From Micromonospora echinaurantiaca (GTDB taxonomy: Bacteria; Actinomycetota; Actinomycetes; Mycobacteriales; Micromonosporaceae): a stretch of 64,000 nt of DNA. The notes under the pieces were generated by a model, which saw only the letters and a list, made by a program, of their open reading frames with translations, did not search any database and was not told the DNA's origin. The stretch spans positions 3,298,501-3,362,500 of the forward strand of contig NZ_LT607750.1 of assembly GCF_900090235.1 (NCBI RefSeq), written 5' to 3'. Shown here one piece after another: positions 8,677 to 16,900 of the stretch (its first letter is position 1; every line of letters starts with the position of its first letter). Position numbers and translations under genes: made by a program.

Positions 8677-10005
8677 ATGCAGACCCGCACTGATCTCATC
8701 GAGGATCTGATGGGGCGGTTCCCGCACGTGCCGCGGGAAGCGGTGATCAAGGAAGACCTGCTGCGCGGGGGCATGGCGTTCGACGACTCGGCGCTGACCG
8801 ACAACGAGGGCGGCGAGGTCAAGCCGAAGTCGTACTTCATCTTCTCCTTCGATCACCGGACCCTGCCCGAGCTGGGCACCGCGGCGCTGCGCCGGCCGCC
8901 GGAGGAGATCGTGCTCAGCGGCGGCCCGTACGGGCTGCGCCGCACGGTCGTCTCGGTGCGGGTCAACCCCGACTCGCCGTACCGGGTCAAGGACAGCGGT
9001 GACGGGGTGCTGCGGCTGTTCCTGGACGACCGCCCGATCGCCGACGTCGGCCTGCCGCCGATGCCGGAGTACTACCGCCACACGCTGGCCAACGGCAAGT
9101 CGGTGATGGAGGTGGCCCCGACCATCCAGTGGGGCTACCTGATCTACCTGACCGTGTTCCGGGTCTGCCAGTACTTTGGCGCCAAGGAGGAGTGCCAGTA
9201 CTGCGACATCAACCACAACTGGCGCCAGCACAAGGCGGCCAAGCGCCCGTACACCGGGGTGAAGCCGGTCGCCGAGGTGCTGGAGGCGATGGAGATCATC
9301 GACCGGTACGACACGCTCGGCGCCTCGCGGGCGTACACGCTGACCGGCGGCAGCGTCACCTCCACCGTCGAGGGGCTCGGCGAGGCCGACTTCTACGGCC
9401 GGTACGCCAAGGCGATCGAGGAGCGGTTCCCCGGCCGGTGGATCGGCAAGGTGGTCGCCCAGGCGCTGCCGAAGGCCGACGTGCAGCGCTTCCACGACTA
9501 CGGCATCCGCATCTACCACCCCAACTACGAGGTCTGGGACAAGCGGCTGTTCGAGCTGTACTGCCCCGGCAAGGAGCGGTACGTCGGCCGCGAGGAGTGG
9601 CACCGCCGGATCCTCGACTCGGCCGAGATCTTCGGCCCCCGCAACGTGATCCCCAACTTCGTCGCGGGCGTCGAGATGGCGGCGCCGTTCGGCTTCACCA
9701 CCGTCGACGAGGCGATCGCCTCGACCGCCGAGGGGCTGGAGTTCTTCATGTCCCGCGGCATCACGCCGCGGTTCACCACCTGGTGCCCGGAGCCGACCAC
9801 CCCGCTGGGCCGCACCAACCCGCAGGGCGCCCCGCTGGAGTACCACATCCGGCTGCTGGAGGTGTACCGGGCGACGATGGAGGCGCACGGCCTGTCCAGC
9901 CCGCCCGGGTACGGCCCGGCCGGCCCCGGCAACGCGGTCTTCTCGGTCAGTTCGTTCATGGACAGCCTGCCCGCCGAGCCCGACCAGGCCGCCCAGCCGG
10001 CGTAG
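8677..10005 (+). CDS. radical SAM protein with atypical cysteine spacing
   Basis: Predicted cytoplasmic radical SAM enzyme of 442 residues; a G-rich ribosome binding site precedes the ATG. A cysteine triad typical of a 4Fe-4S/SAM centre is visible as C164, C173 and C176 (VCQYFGAKEECQYCDIN), that is CX8CX2C instead of the usual CX3CX2C. A glycine-containing strand follows (YTLTGGSVTS, about residue 225), matching the SAM-contacting GGE-like position. The N-terminal 160 residues form a separate beta-rich region with no recognised domain. A further CPG motif (YCPGKERY) and a TWCPEP motif add two cysteines that might hold an auxiliary cluster or substrate. The substrate is unknown. It follows the transketolase gene after a structured 160-base gap, which could indicate a shared sugar-related role, but that is inference. 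Confidence 0.85.
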   Translation: MQTRTDLIEDLMGRFPHVPREAVIKEDLLRGGMAFDDSALTDNEGGEVKPKSYFIFSFDHRTLPELGTAALRRPPEEIVLSGGPYGLRRTVVSVRVNPDSPYRVKDSGDGVLRLFLDDRPIADVGLPPMPEYYRHTLANGKSVMEVAPTIQWGYLIYLTVFRVCQYFGAKEECQYCDINHNWRQHKAAKRPYTGVKPVAEVLEAMEIIDRYDTLGASRAYTLTGGSVTSTVEGLGEADFYGRYAKAIEERFPGRWIGKVVAQALPKADVQRFHDYGIRIYHPNYEVWDKRLFELYCPGKERYVGREEWHRRILDSAEIFGPRNVIPNFVAGVEMAAPFGFTTVDEAIASTAEGLEFFMSRGITPRFTTWCPEPTTPLGRTNPQGAPLEYHIRLLEVYRATMEAHGLSSPPGYGPAGPGNAVFSVSSFMDSLPAEPDQAAQPA

Positions 10006-10081
10006 GCCGGCCGGCCGGTCCCCGGGTGGGCGGGTAGCTTCGCGGCGACCCGGCGGCCGGCGCGGTCCGGCGCCGCCGCGA

Positions 10082-10116
10082 CCCGGGCGGGTGACGGTGA
10101 CCGCCGCCCGCCCGGG
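10082..10116. terminator. bidirectional hairpin terminator
   Basis: CCCGGGCGGG (10082-10091) pairs perfectly with CCCGCCCGGG (10107-10116) around a 15-base loop. It lies between the ends of two convergent genes, the radical SAM gene and the secreted propeller gene, and can serve both. Confidence 0.7.
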
Positions 10117-10125
10117 CCACGATGC

Positions 10126-12105
10126 TCAGCGGGTGAGCTTGTACAGCTCGCCGCCCCGGGCGTAGTACATGACGCCGGCGGCGTCCATGGTCCACACGTC
10201 GGTGATGCCGGTGGCCAGCTTCTCCACCGCCAGCGTCGTCGGGTCCACGCAGGCGACGGTGGTCGAGAAGTTGCCGCAGACCGCGCCGTCCGGCGCGACC
10301 GCCAGGTGGTCGCTGCGCCAGACGTGGTCGATGTTCCAGTCGAAGGGCTCCACCTCGACGGTGTTGACCACCGTCCGGCTCGCCGGGTCGAACTCGAAGA
10401 GCGTCCCGACGGTCGACCCCCATACCCGGCCGTCCGGCGCGACGATCAGTCGGGTGATCGCCTTGGCCCCCGGGATCGCCGGGCCCTCCCAGACCTTCGT
10501 CGCGGTCGCCGGGTCCCAGAGGAAGAGCTTCGCCTCGGTCTGGGTCGGCGCGATGCCCAGGCCGCCCCAGATCCCGGTGCCGCCGAGCACCAGGTTCCCG
10601 ACCGTGGCCAGCGCGGTCACGCTCTGCTGCGGTACGACGTCGCGGTGCACCTCCTTGGCCCCGGTGACCGGGTCGACCAGGGCGAGCGCCCCGCCGAGCT
10701 GGCCGTACTCGGGGATGGTGCCGAACGCGATCCGATCGCCGACGCCGGTGATGGCGAACGGCCGGTCCTGGTGGTCGGTGCGCAGCGAGGCGAACTGGCG
10801 CGGGTTGGTGCCGCGCACGATCGGCTTGGTCGGGTCGAGCTCGAACAGGTTCGCCCCGGGGTAGACGCCGGCGTAGATCTTGCCCTGGTAGGAGAGCAGC
10901 CCTTCGGCCTGGCCCAGCGCGTTGGCGTTCTCGGCGAAGGCGCCGGTCGCCGGGTCGTAGGAGGTGATCCCACCGCTGGGGTAGGCGCTGGACCAGATCC
11001 TGCCGTCCGGGCCGGCCTCGAGCGTCTGCAACTGGGCGGGCAGGCCCGGGACCGGCACGGTCACCACCTTCTTCGCCCCGGTCATCGGGTTGAAGTAGTA
11101 CATCTTGCCGCTGAGGTCGATGGTGACGAGGGTCCGGCCGCGCCACTCGGGTCCACCGAGGTGGGTCCAGCCGAACCCGCGGGACGTGCCGTACCCGGTG
11201 AAGGCGGTCGGGGTGAGCGTCCGGGTCTTCAGGTTGTACGCCATCAGCCGAGCCGAGGTCGAGGCGAAGTAGACGTTGCCGTCGTCGTCCGGGGTGGAGA
11301 AGTCCAGCCCGCGGCCGTTGCCCAGCTCGGCGATCCACTCGCCGGTGGTCAGGTCGTGCACGAGCACCCGGTTGCTGTTGGTCACCCGGGCGAAGAGCGT
11401 CTTGTGGTGGACGTCGAGGTCGTAGACGAACTGCTCGGCGCGGTACTGCTCGGGCAGCGGGATCTCCCGCCGGTCGCCGGACTCGACGTCGATCTCGACC
11501 ACCCGGGCGACCGTGCCCAGACCGGTGTAGATCTTGCCGTTCGCCACGCTGATGCTGCGCACGTACTGCTCGCCGGGCCAGACCTGCCCGTAGTCGCGGA
11601 CCGCTCCGGTGCGGTGGTCGACGGAGTAGACCTTGCCGGTGGGGAAGGTGCCGACGAAGACCCGCTTCCCGTCGTTCGCCAGGCGCCAGGTCGCCGTCTC
11701 CCCCGGCGCCGGCGACCCCAGGTCCTCCACGTGGTCGGCGCCGGGGCGGTAGCGGAACAGCTTGCTGTCGGCCCCGATGTACGCGGTGCCGTCCGGGGTG
11801 ACGGTGCCGCCCCACGAGCCGCCCGCGCCCGGCAGCGGCAGGGTCCGGACCACCGTCGCGGTGCGGGTGTCGATGACGTTGAGCGCGCCGGTGGTGCCGC
11901 GCGCCACGGCGTACGCGTAGTCGCCGGTCGGGGTGGAGCCGAAGGTGGCTCCGTAGATGGCCAGGTTGTGGTGGGGTACGCCGACCAGGGTCTCGGTCGC
12001 CGCGGCGGCGAGCGCGGGGGTGGCGGGTACGGCTGTGGCGGCGACCAGCGTCGCCAGGATCGCGATCGGCGCCAGGCGGCGCCGTCCAGTGAACGGCATA
12101 GGCAT
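10126..12105 (-). CDS. secreted beta-propeller protein
   Basis: Exported protein of 659 residues. The start is set at MPMPFTGRRR, which directly follows GGAGAAGGG and begins a signal peptide (RRRLAPIAILATLVAATAV, cleavage near TPALA-AA). The rest is a series of YVTN/PQQ-like propeller blades of about 45 residues with recurring patterns such as VIDTRTATVVRTLPLP, VYSVDHRTGAV, TSYDPATGAFAEN, ALVDPVTGAKEV and LFLWDPATATKVW. The family includes proteins binding substrates or cofactors at the propeller face, but no catalytic residues stand out. A good promoter with an embedded palindrome lies upstream. It ends the minus-strand secreted-protein block and is not tightly linked to the CcdA gene (184 bases apart). 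Confidence 0.82.
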   Translation of the reverse strand: MPMPFTGRRRLAPIAILATLVAATAVPATPALAAAATETLVGVPHHNLAIYGATFGSTPTGDYAYAVARGTTGALNVIDTRTATVVRTLPLPGAGGSWGGTVTPDGTAYIGADSKLFRYRPGADHVEDLGSPAPGETATWRLANDGKRVFVGTFPTGKVYSVDHRTGAVRDYGQVWPGEQYVRSISVANGKIYTGLGTVARVVEIDVESGDRREIPLPEQYRAEQFVYDLDVHHKTLFARVTNSNRVLVHDLTTGEWIAELGNGRGLDFSTPDDDGNVYFASTSARLMAYNLKTRTLTPTAFTGYGTSRGFGWTHLGGPEWRGRTLVTIDLSGKMYYFNPMTGAKKVVTVPVPGLPAQLQTLEAGPDGRIWSSAYPSGGITSYDPATGAFAENANALGQAEGLLSYQGKIYAGVYPGANLFELDPTKPIVRGTNPRQFASLRTDHQDRPFAITGVGDRIAFGTIPEYGQLGGALALVDPVTGAKEVHRDVVPQQSVTALATVGNLVLGGTGIWGGLGIAPTQTEAKLFLWDPATATKVWEGPAIPGAKAITRLIVAPDGRVWGSTVGTLFEFDPASRTVVNTVEVEPFDWNIDHVWRSDHLAVAPDGAVCGNFSTTVACVDPTTLAVEKLATGITDVWTMDAAGVMYYARGGELYKLTR

Positions 12106-12127
12106 CCCTTCTCCGATTACGGTCGCC

Positions 12128-12156
12128 ACCGTAAATCTCGATACATCGAAGGTCAA
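12128..12156 (-). promoter_or_regulatory. promoter with a palindromic operator inside the spacer
   Basis: On the minus strand TTGACC (12156-12151) is followed after exactly 17 bases by TACGGT (12133-12128). Transcription should start about 12121, giving a leader of about 16 bases before the propeller gene. The spacer contains TCGATGTATCGA (12138-12149), a palindrome with an imperfect two-base centre, placed where a repressor would block RNA polymerase. Confidence 0.6.
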
Positions 12157-12289
12157 CCGTGTACGGCGTGCCGATGCCTCGCTTGGCTCCCTGGTCATGG
12201 GTTGCCTGACTGCGGTCGCAGGCGGTTACGGCCGCAGCCCTTATCCGGCGAACGATTCCTCGCGGAGCCAGCGGCGCGATGGCGGATGG

Positions 12290-13207
12290 TCAGCGGGTGG
12301 GCTGCCGACCCTGGTCCCGGCCAGGTGCCCGGCGCTTCTCCGGGTCGGCCGGGGTGCGGCGCAGGCGGAGCAGAGCGGCGCCGGCGGACAGGGCGAGCAG
12401 CACCAGAGCGACCGCCGCGACCGTCCCCGGACCAATCTCGGCCAGCCAACCGCTGATCGTGGTCTGGATCGCGCCGGCCGCGTCGATGACCGGGTCGTCC
12501 ACACCGCCGGCGCCGGCGAAGAGTCGGATCTCGTACCAGCCGTACCACGCCACGTAGCAGCCGGTGAGCACGAGGAGCAGACCTGCGAGGCGGCCGAGCA
12601 GCGGTGCGGCGCGACGGGTGCGGCGGACCAGGGACTCCCGGGCCAGCGCGACGGCCAGCGCGGCGATCCCGACCGCGAGTCCCATGCCCAGCGCGTACGC
12701 CAGGAACAGGCCGACGCCGGAGAGGGCGGACCCGGCACGGAAGCCCGCGACCACGACGGCCAGGAACGGGCCGATGGTGCAGCCGAGCGAGGCGATGGCG
12801 TAGGCCGCGCCGAACAGCACCATCGAGGTGAACCGCCGTCGGACCGCCGGCCCGGTGGCCAGTCGGGGCGCGAAGGTGGGCAACTGCCGGCCGGCCAGCA
12901 GCCAGCCCCCGGCGGCCACCAGGGCGAGCCCGATCAGTATCGACACCCACGGCACCCGCCGGGCCACGGCGTCCGCCGCCGGCGCGGCGAGCAGCCCGAA
13001 CGTGCCGAACACCGCGACGAAACCGACGGTCATCGCGCCGGTGAGCGCGAGCGCCCGGCCGATCGGGGCGAACGGTGCCCGGGCCGCCGCCGGACCGTCG
13101 CCCAGGACCAGCACCGACAGGTACGCGGGCAGGAGCGCGAACCCGCACGGGTTCACCGCGGCCAGCAGGCCGGCACCCAGCGCGAGACCGTACGGGGCGT
13201 CGGGCAT
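12290..13207 (-). CDS. CcdA/DsbD-family thiol-disulfide transport protein
   Basis: Polytopic membrane protein of 305 residues that in this family carries reducing equivalents from the cytoplasm across the membrane to extracytoplasmic thioredoxin-like partners. The two redox cysteines are present in their family contexts: AAVNPCGFALLPAYL near the first membrane segment and IASLGCTIGPFLAV in a later one. About seven hydrophobic segments are visible, plus a C-terminal membrane segment before an arginine-rich tail. The ATG at MPDAPYGL begins 2 bases after the stop of the TlpA-like gene (TGAGCATG), so the two are co-translated and almost certainly partners. The longer frame upstream is arginine-rich and overlaps the TlpA gene, so it is rejected. 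Confidence 0.88.
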   Translation of the reverse strand: MPDAPYGLALGAGLLAAVNPCGFALLPAYLSVLVLGDGPAAARAPFAPIGRALALTGAMTVGFVAVFGTFGLLAAPAADAVARRVPWVSILIGLALVAAGGWLLAGRQLPTFAPRLATGPAVRRRFTSMVLFGAAYAIASLGCTIGPFLAVVVAGFRAGSALSGVGLFLAYALGMGLAVGIAALAVALARESLVRRTRRAAPLLGRLAGLLLVLTGCYVAWYGWYEIRLFAGAGGVDDPVIDAAGAIQTTISGWLAEIGPGTVAAVALVLLALSAGAALLRLRRTPADPEKRRAPGRDQGRQPTR

Positions 13208-13209
13208 GC

Positions 13210-13797
13210 TCAGCTCAGCCCGCTGACCCGGTTGCGCAGTTCCGGCTGCGACAGTGGACCCGAGTACACGACGGTGCCGGCGGAGTCCAGCAGCACGTAG
13301 TGTTCCTGGCTGGTGACCTTGAACCGGCGCCACACCTGGCCGTCGTCGTCGGAAAGATTGGGAAAGCCGTCGATGCCGGTGTCCCGGGCGAACCGCCGCA
13401 TCGCCTCGTCGCCACTACCCAGCCCGGCGACACCGATCAGGTTGACCCGCGCCGCATTGTCCCGCTGCACGGCGGCCACCTCGCCGGCCACCCCTCGGCA
13501 CCGGCTGCACCACGCGGCCCAGAACCACAGCACCGCCGGCTTGCCGGCGAGGCTGCTGCCCGCGAACGTCCCACCGTCGATCGTCCGTGCGCTGAACGAG
13601 ATCGTCTCCGGAAGCGCACCCGCGGTCGCGCCGGGGCTCGGCGCCGCCGCGGTCGACGGTGCCGCGTCGACCGACGTGGCGGTCGCGCCGCTCGGGGCGG
13701 CGGGCCGCTCCTCGGCACCGCCGCAGGCTGTGAGAGCGAGGACGGCGGCGGTGAGCAGCGTCGCGATCGGGACAGTGGCGGCACGGGCACCGGGCAT
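13210..13797 (-). CDS. TlpA/ResA-like thioredoxin-fold lipoprotein
   Basis: Extracytoplasmic thiol-disulfide oxidoreductase, 195 residues. It has an N-terminal signal with lipobox (LALTAC, lipidated Cys near residue 25), a low-complexity Ala/Pro/Ser linker to about residue 60, then a thioredoxin fold with active site WCSRC in FWAAWCSRCRG. The family reduces disulfides in cytochrome c maturation or copper-site assembly. Its electron source is likely the CcdA protein encoded 2 bases downstream. The gene seems to be transcribed without a leader, as a TACCAT box ends 6 bases before the ATG. Nearby copper proteins (laccase, cupredoxin) are possible clients, which is inference. Confidence 0.9.
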   Translation of the reverse strand: MPGARAATVPIATLLTAAVLALTACGGAEERPAAPSGATATSVDAAPSTAAAPSPGATAGALPETISFSARTIDGGTFAGSSLAGKPAVLWFWAAWCSRCRGVAGEVAAVQRDNAARVNLIGVAGLGSGDEAMRRFARDTGIDGFPNLSDDDGQVWRRFKVTSQEHYVLLDSAGTVVYSGPLSQPELRNRVSGLS

Positions 13798-13803
13798 GAT
13801 CGG

Positions 13804-13809
13804 ATGGTA
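13804..13809 (-). promoter_or_regulatory. -10 box of a leaderless promoter (tlpA-like gene)
   Basis: TACCAT on the minus strand is separated from the ATG by 6 bases (CCGATC), which puts transcription start on the A of the start codon. No Shine-Dalgarno is present, consistent with a leaderless mRNA. The -35 region (GACGGT or GGACGG) is weak. Confidence 0.5.
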
Positions 13810-13871
13810 GTCGGCCCATCCGCTCCACCGTCCTTACCGACCGGTTACGGAACGGAGCCGGACGCGCGGCC

Positions 13872-13909
13872 GGGCCGGGCGCGGAGCAGGTCGCCTCCGC
13901 ACCCGGCCC
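13872..13909 (-). terminator. hairpin terminator after the dehydrogenase gene
   Basis: Arms 13872-13886 and 13895-13909 form a 15-bp stem, perfect apart from one G-U pair on the minus-strand RNA, with an 8-base loop. It begins 8 bases after the stop of the large dehydrogenase gene and separates that gene from the TlpA/CcdA pair. Confidence 0.8.
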
Positions 13910-13917
13910 GGAGTTCG

Positions 13918-16900
13918 CTACAGCTCCCTGACCCGGACGTTGCGGATCTCGATCAGGTCGTTCGTGCCGTGGTTCTGCAACCCGACGAACCCGCTGAGGA
14001 ACTGGCGCAGGTCGGTCGGCGGGTCGCCCTGGCGGGACGACGCCTTGCCCGGCGTGTTGTCGAACTCGTTGATCACGACCCCGTTGCGGGTGATCGTGTA
14101 GTGCTGCCCGACCACCCGGATCTCGTAGTCGTTCCACTGGCCCTTCGGCGTCACGCCGGCCTGGTCCAGCCCGATCGGGTCGAAGTTGTAGACCGACCCG
14201 GTCTTCTGCGGCTCACCGGTGGGCCCGTCGTAGATCTGGATCTCGTGACCGCAGTAGATCGCCACCCAGGCCTGGGAACTGCGGGCCGAGCCGACCGTGC
14301 CGCAACTGTCGGCCGGCCGTTCCTCCAGCGGCGTGCGCGGGTCCGGGAACCGGACGAACGCGCCGCTGTTGGCGTACGTGTTGCCGGTGGACACGTCCCG
14401 GAACTGCAACCGCAGCGAGAAGTCGGCGAACTCCTGCTTGGCGTACCAGAGCATGCCGAGCCCACCGGAGCTGCGGATCGAGCCGTCCGGCTGGAGCGTG
14501 AACGATCCGCCGGGCGCCTGCCGCCAGTCGGCCAGCGACTGCGCGCTGCCGTCGAAGATCGGCTGGTAGCCGGGGACCTTGCCGATCGCCGACTGGGCAG
14601 CGGCCTTCTGCAACGCGGACGCCTCGCGGTTGTCGAGGACGCCGGCCTTGCGCAGGTCGCCCACCACGCTGGCGACGTGGCTGACGAACTGACCGTGGTC
14701 GGTCCACATGCGCTCGTCGTCGATCAGGTCGTTGACCGTGCAGTCGCCGCCCACCTCGTGGTTGGTCACCCCGGTGTCGGTGTCGAGCATCCGCACCGTC
14801 GTGCGGGTGTCCGGCGCGGCACACCCGACCACCACCTGGACCTTGCCGGTGGCCACCTCTCCGTCGGCGTAGGTCACCTTGACCGTCGCCTGGTAGGTGC
14901 CGAACTTCGCGTAGGTGTGGGTCGGGTTGGCCTCGCGCGACGGCGCGCTGCCGTCACCGAAGTTCCACTCCCAGGCCACGCCGCCGGCCTTCGCGCTGGA
15001 GAAGGCGATGGTCTTCGGGTTGCTCTGCGCGACGGCCCGCGCGGTGGCGTGGTTCGGGTTCGGCGTCGCCGGCCCGCCCTGGTAGGCGACCCGGATCAGC
15101 TTCTGGTTGGCGTGCAGGCTGAAGAAGCCGCCGGCGTAGTCCAGCATGTACAACGCGCCGTCCGGGCCGAACTTGGCGTCCATCCAGGACTGCAGCTGGG
15201 TGCCGCCGCTGCCGGAGCGGATGATGCTGCGCAGGTCCTCGGCGAACGCCGGCGGCCCGTGGCTGTCGACCTTGCTCTTGTCGACGGTCACCGCGACCCG
15301 GTTGTTGGCGTTGGACTGGTCACCGATGAACCACTTGTCGTCCCAGTACTCCGGCCACGCGACGCCGCTGTCGACGTCGACGTTCTCCCGCTGGTACGTC
15401 GGGCCGTCCATGATGGCCTGGCCGCCGCCCTTGAGGTACGGCTGGGTGAAGGTCTCGTCGCCGACCTGGTACGTCGGCAGCCCGCTGCCGTCGGCGCGCT
15501 TCGGGAAGACCGGGCCACCGCCCTGGGGCGAGTACCAGATCATGTTGTCCCGTGCCGGCGGGATGTTCACCAGGCCGGTGTTACGCGGGGAGGTGTTCTT
15601 CAGGTTGTCGCAGTCGTACCAGCCGGTGAGCACGTTGGCGTCGGTGTTGCTGCGGTCCCGGTAGGGCTGCCGGTTGCCCATGCAGTACGGCCAGCCCTGG
15701 TTGCCGGCGGAGGTGATGATGGTGGCCGTCTCGTACTTCGCCGGTCCGAGCTCGGGGCTCGGGGCGCCGGCGTCCGGGCCGACCCAGGCGGCGGTCAGCC
15801 AGTCGTTGACCGGGTCCCAGGCGATCCGGGCGATGTTCCGCACGCCCATCACGTAGATCTCCGGGCGGGTCTTGCCGCCACCCTCCTCGTTGCCGGTGAA
15901 CAGGTTGCCCGGCGGGATGGTGTACGTGCCGTCGGACTCCGGGTGGATCCGAAGGATCTTGCCGTTCAGGTCGTTGGTGTTGCCGGAGGTACGGCGGGCG
16001 TCCTGGAACGACACGCCCTGGTACTCCTGCGTCCAGTTGTTGCCGGAGTAGCCGTTCGAGCCACCGGAGGAATTGCTGTCACCGGTGCCGATGTAGAGGT
16101 TGCCGGACTCGTCGAAGGTCATGCCGCCACCGGCGTGGCAGCAGCTGTGGATCTGCGTGTCCCAGTGCAGCAGGTCCTTACGGGTGCTCTGGTCGATGGT
16201 CTGCTTGGCGGCGTCGTAGGTGAACCGGGACACCGTCCGCTGACCGATCCGCTTGACCCGGTCGATCGACTCGTGCGGCATCCAGTAGACGTACACCCAG
16301 CCGTTCTGCGCGAACTTCGGGTCCAGCGTGATGCCGACCAGGCCCTCCTCGTTCTTGACCAGTTCGCTGCCGCTGCCCCGGTTGCCCATCACGGCCAGCG
16401 TGGTGAGCAGCTTGACCTGCTTGGTCTTCGGGTCCCACCGGTGGATGGTGCCGCAGCCGAGGCCGACCCTCGGGTCGTCCCAGCTGACCACCGGCCCGGA
16501 CGGGCAGGCCGCCTTGCCGATGTAGAACACCGTGCCGTCCGGCGCGATGGTCAGGCCGTGCGGCTCGCCGATCTGGTCGAGCTGTCCGGGCTGGTTGGTG
16601 GTGGTCAGCCGCTCGATCCGGTAGTTCGACGCGACGGTGGCCTGGCAGTCGCCGCGGACCAGGCCGGCGGTCCACCGGATCGCGCCGAGCAGGTGGCTGC
16701 GGAACTGCTTGTCGGTGGTGTAGCTGGCCTCGGTGCGGCCCATGCCGGTGTAGAAGGACCGGCCGCCGTCGTAGTCCTGGCACCAGGAGATCGGGTGGAA
16801 GGCGCCGTTGCCGCTCAGGCCCGGGTTGTAGGTGCCCTCCTCGACCTGGGCGACGGTGTGCACCCGGCCGACCGGGCTCGGGTCCCAGTTGATCCACTGG

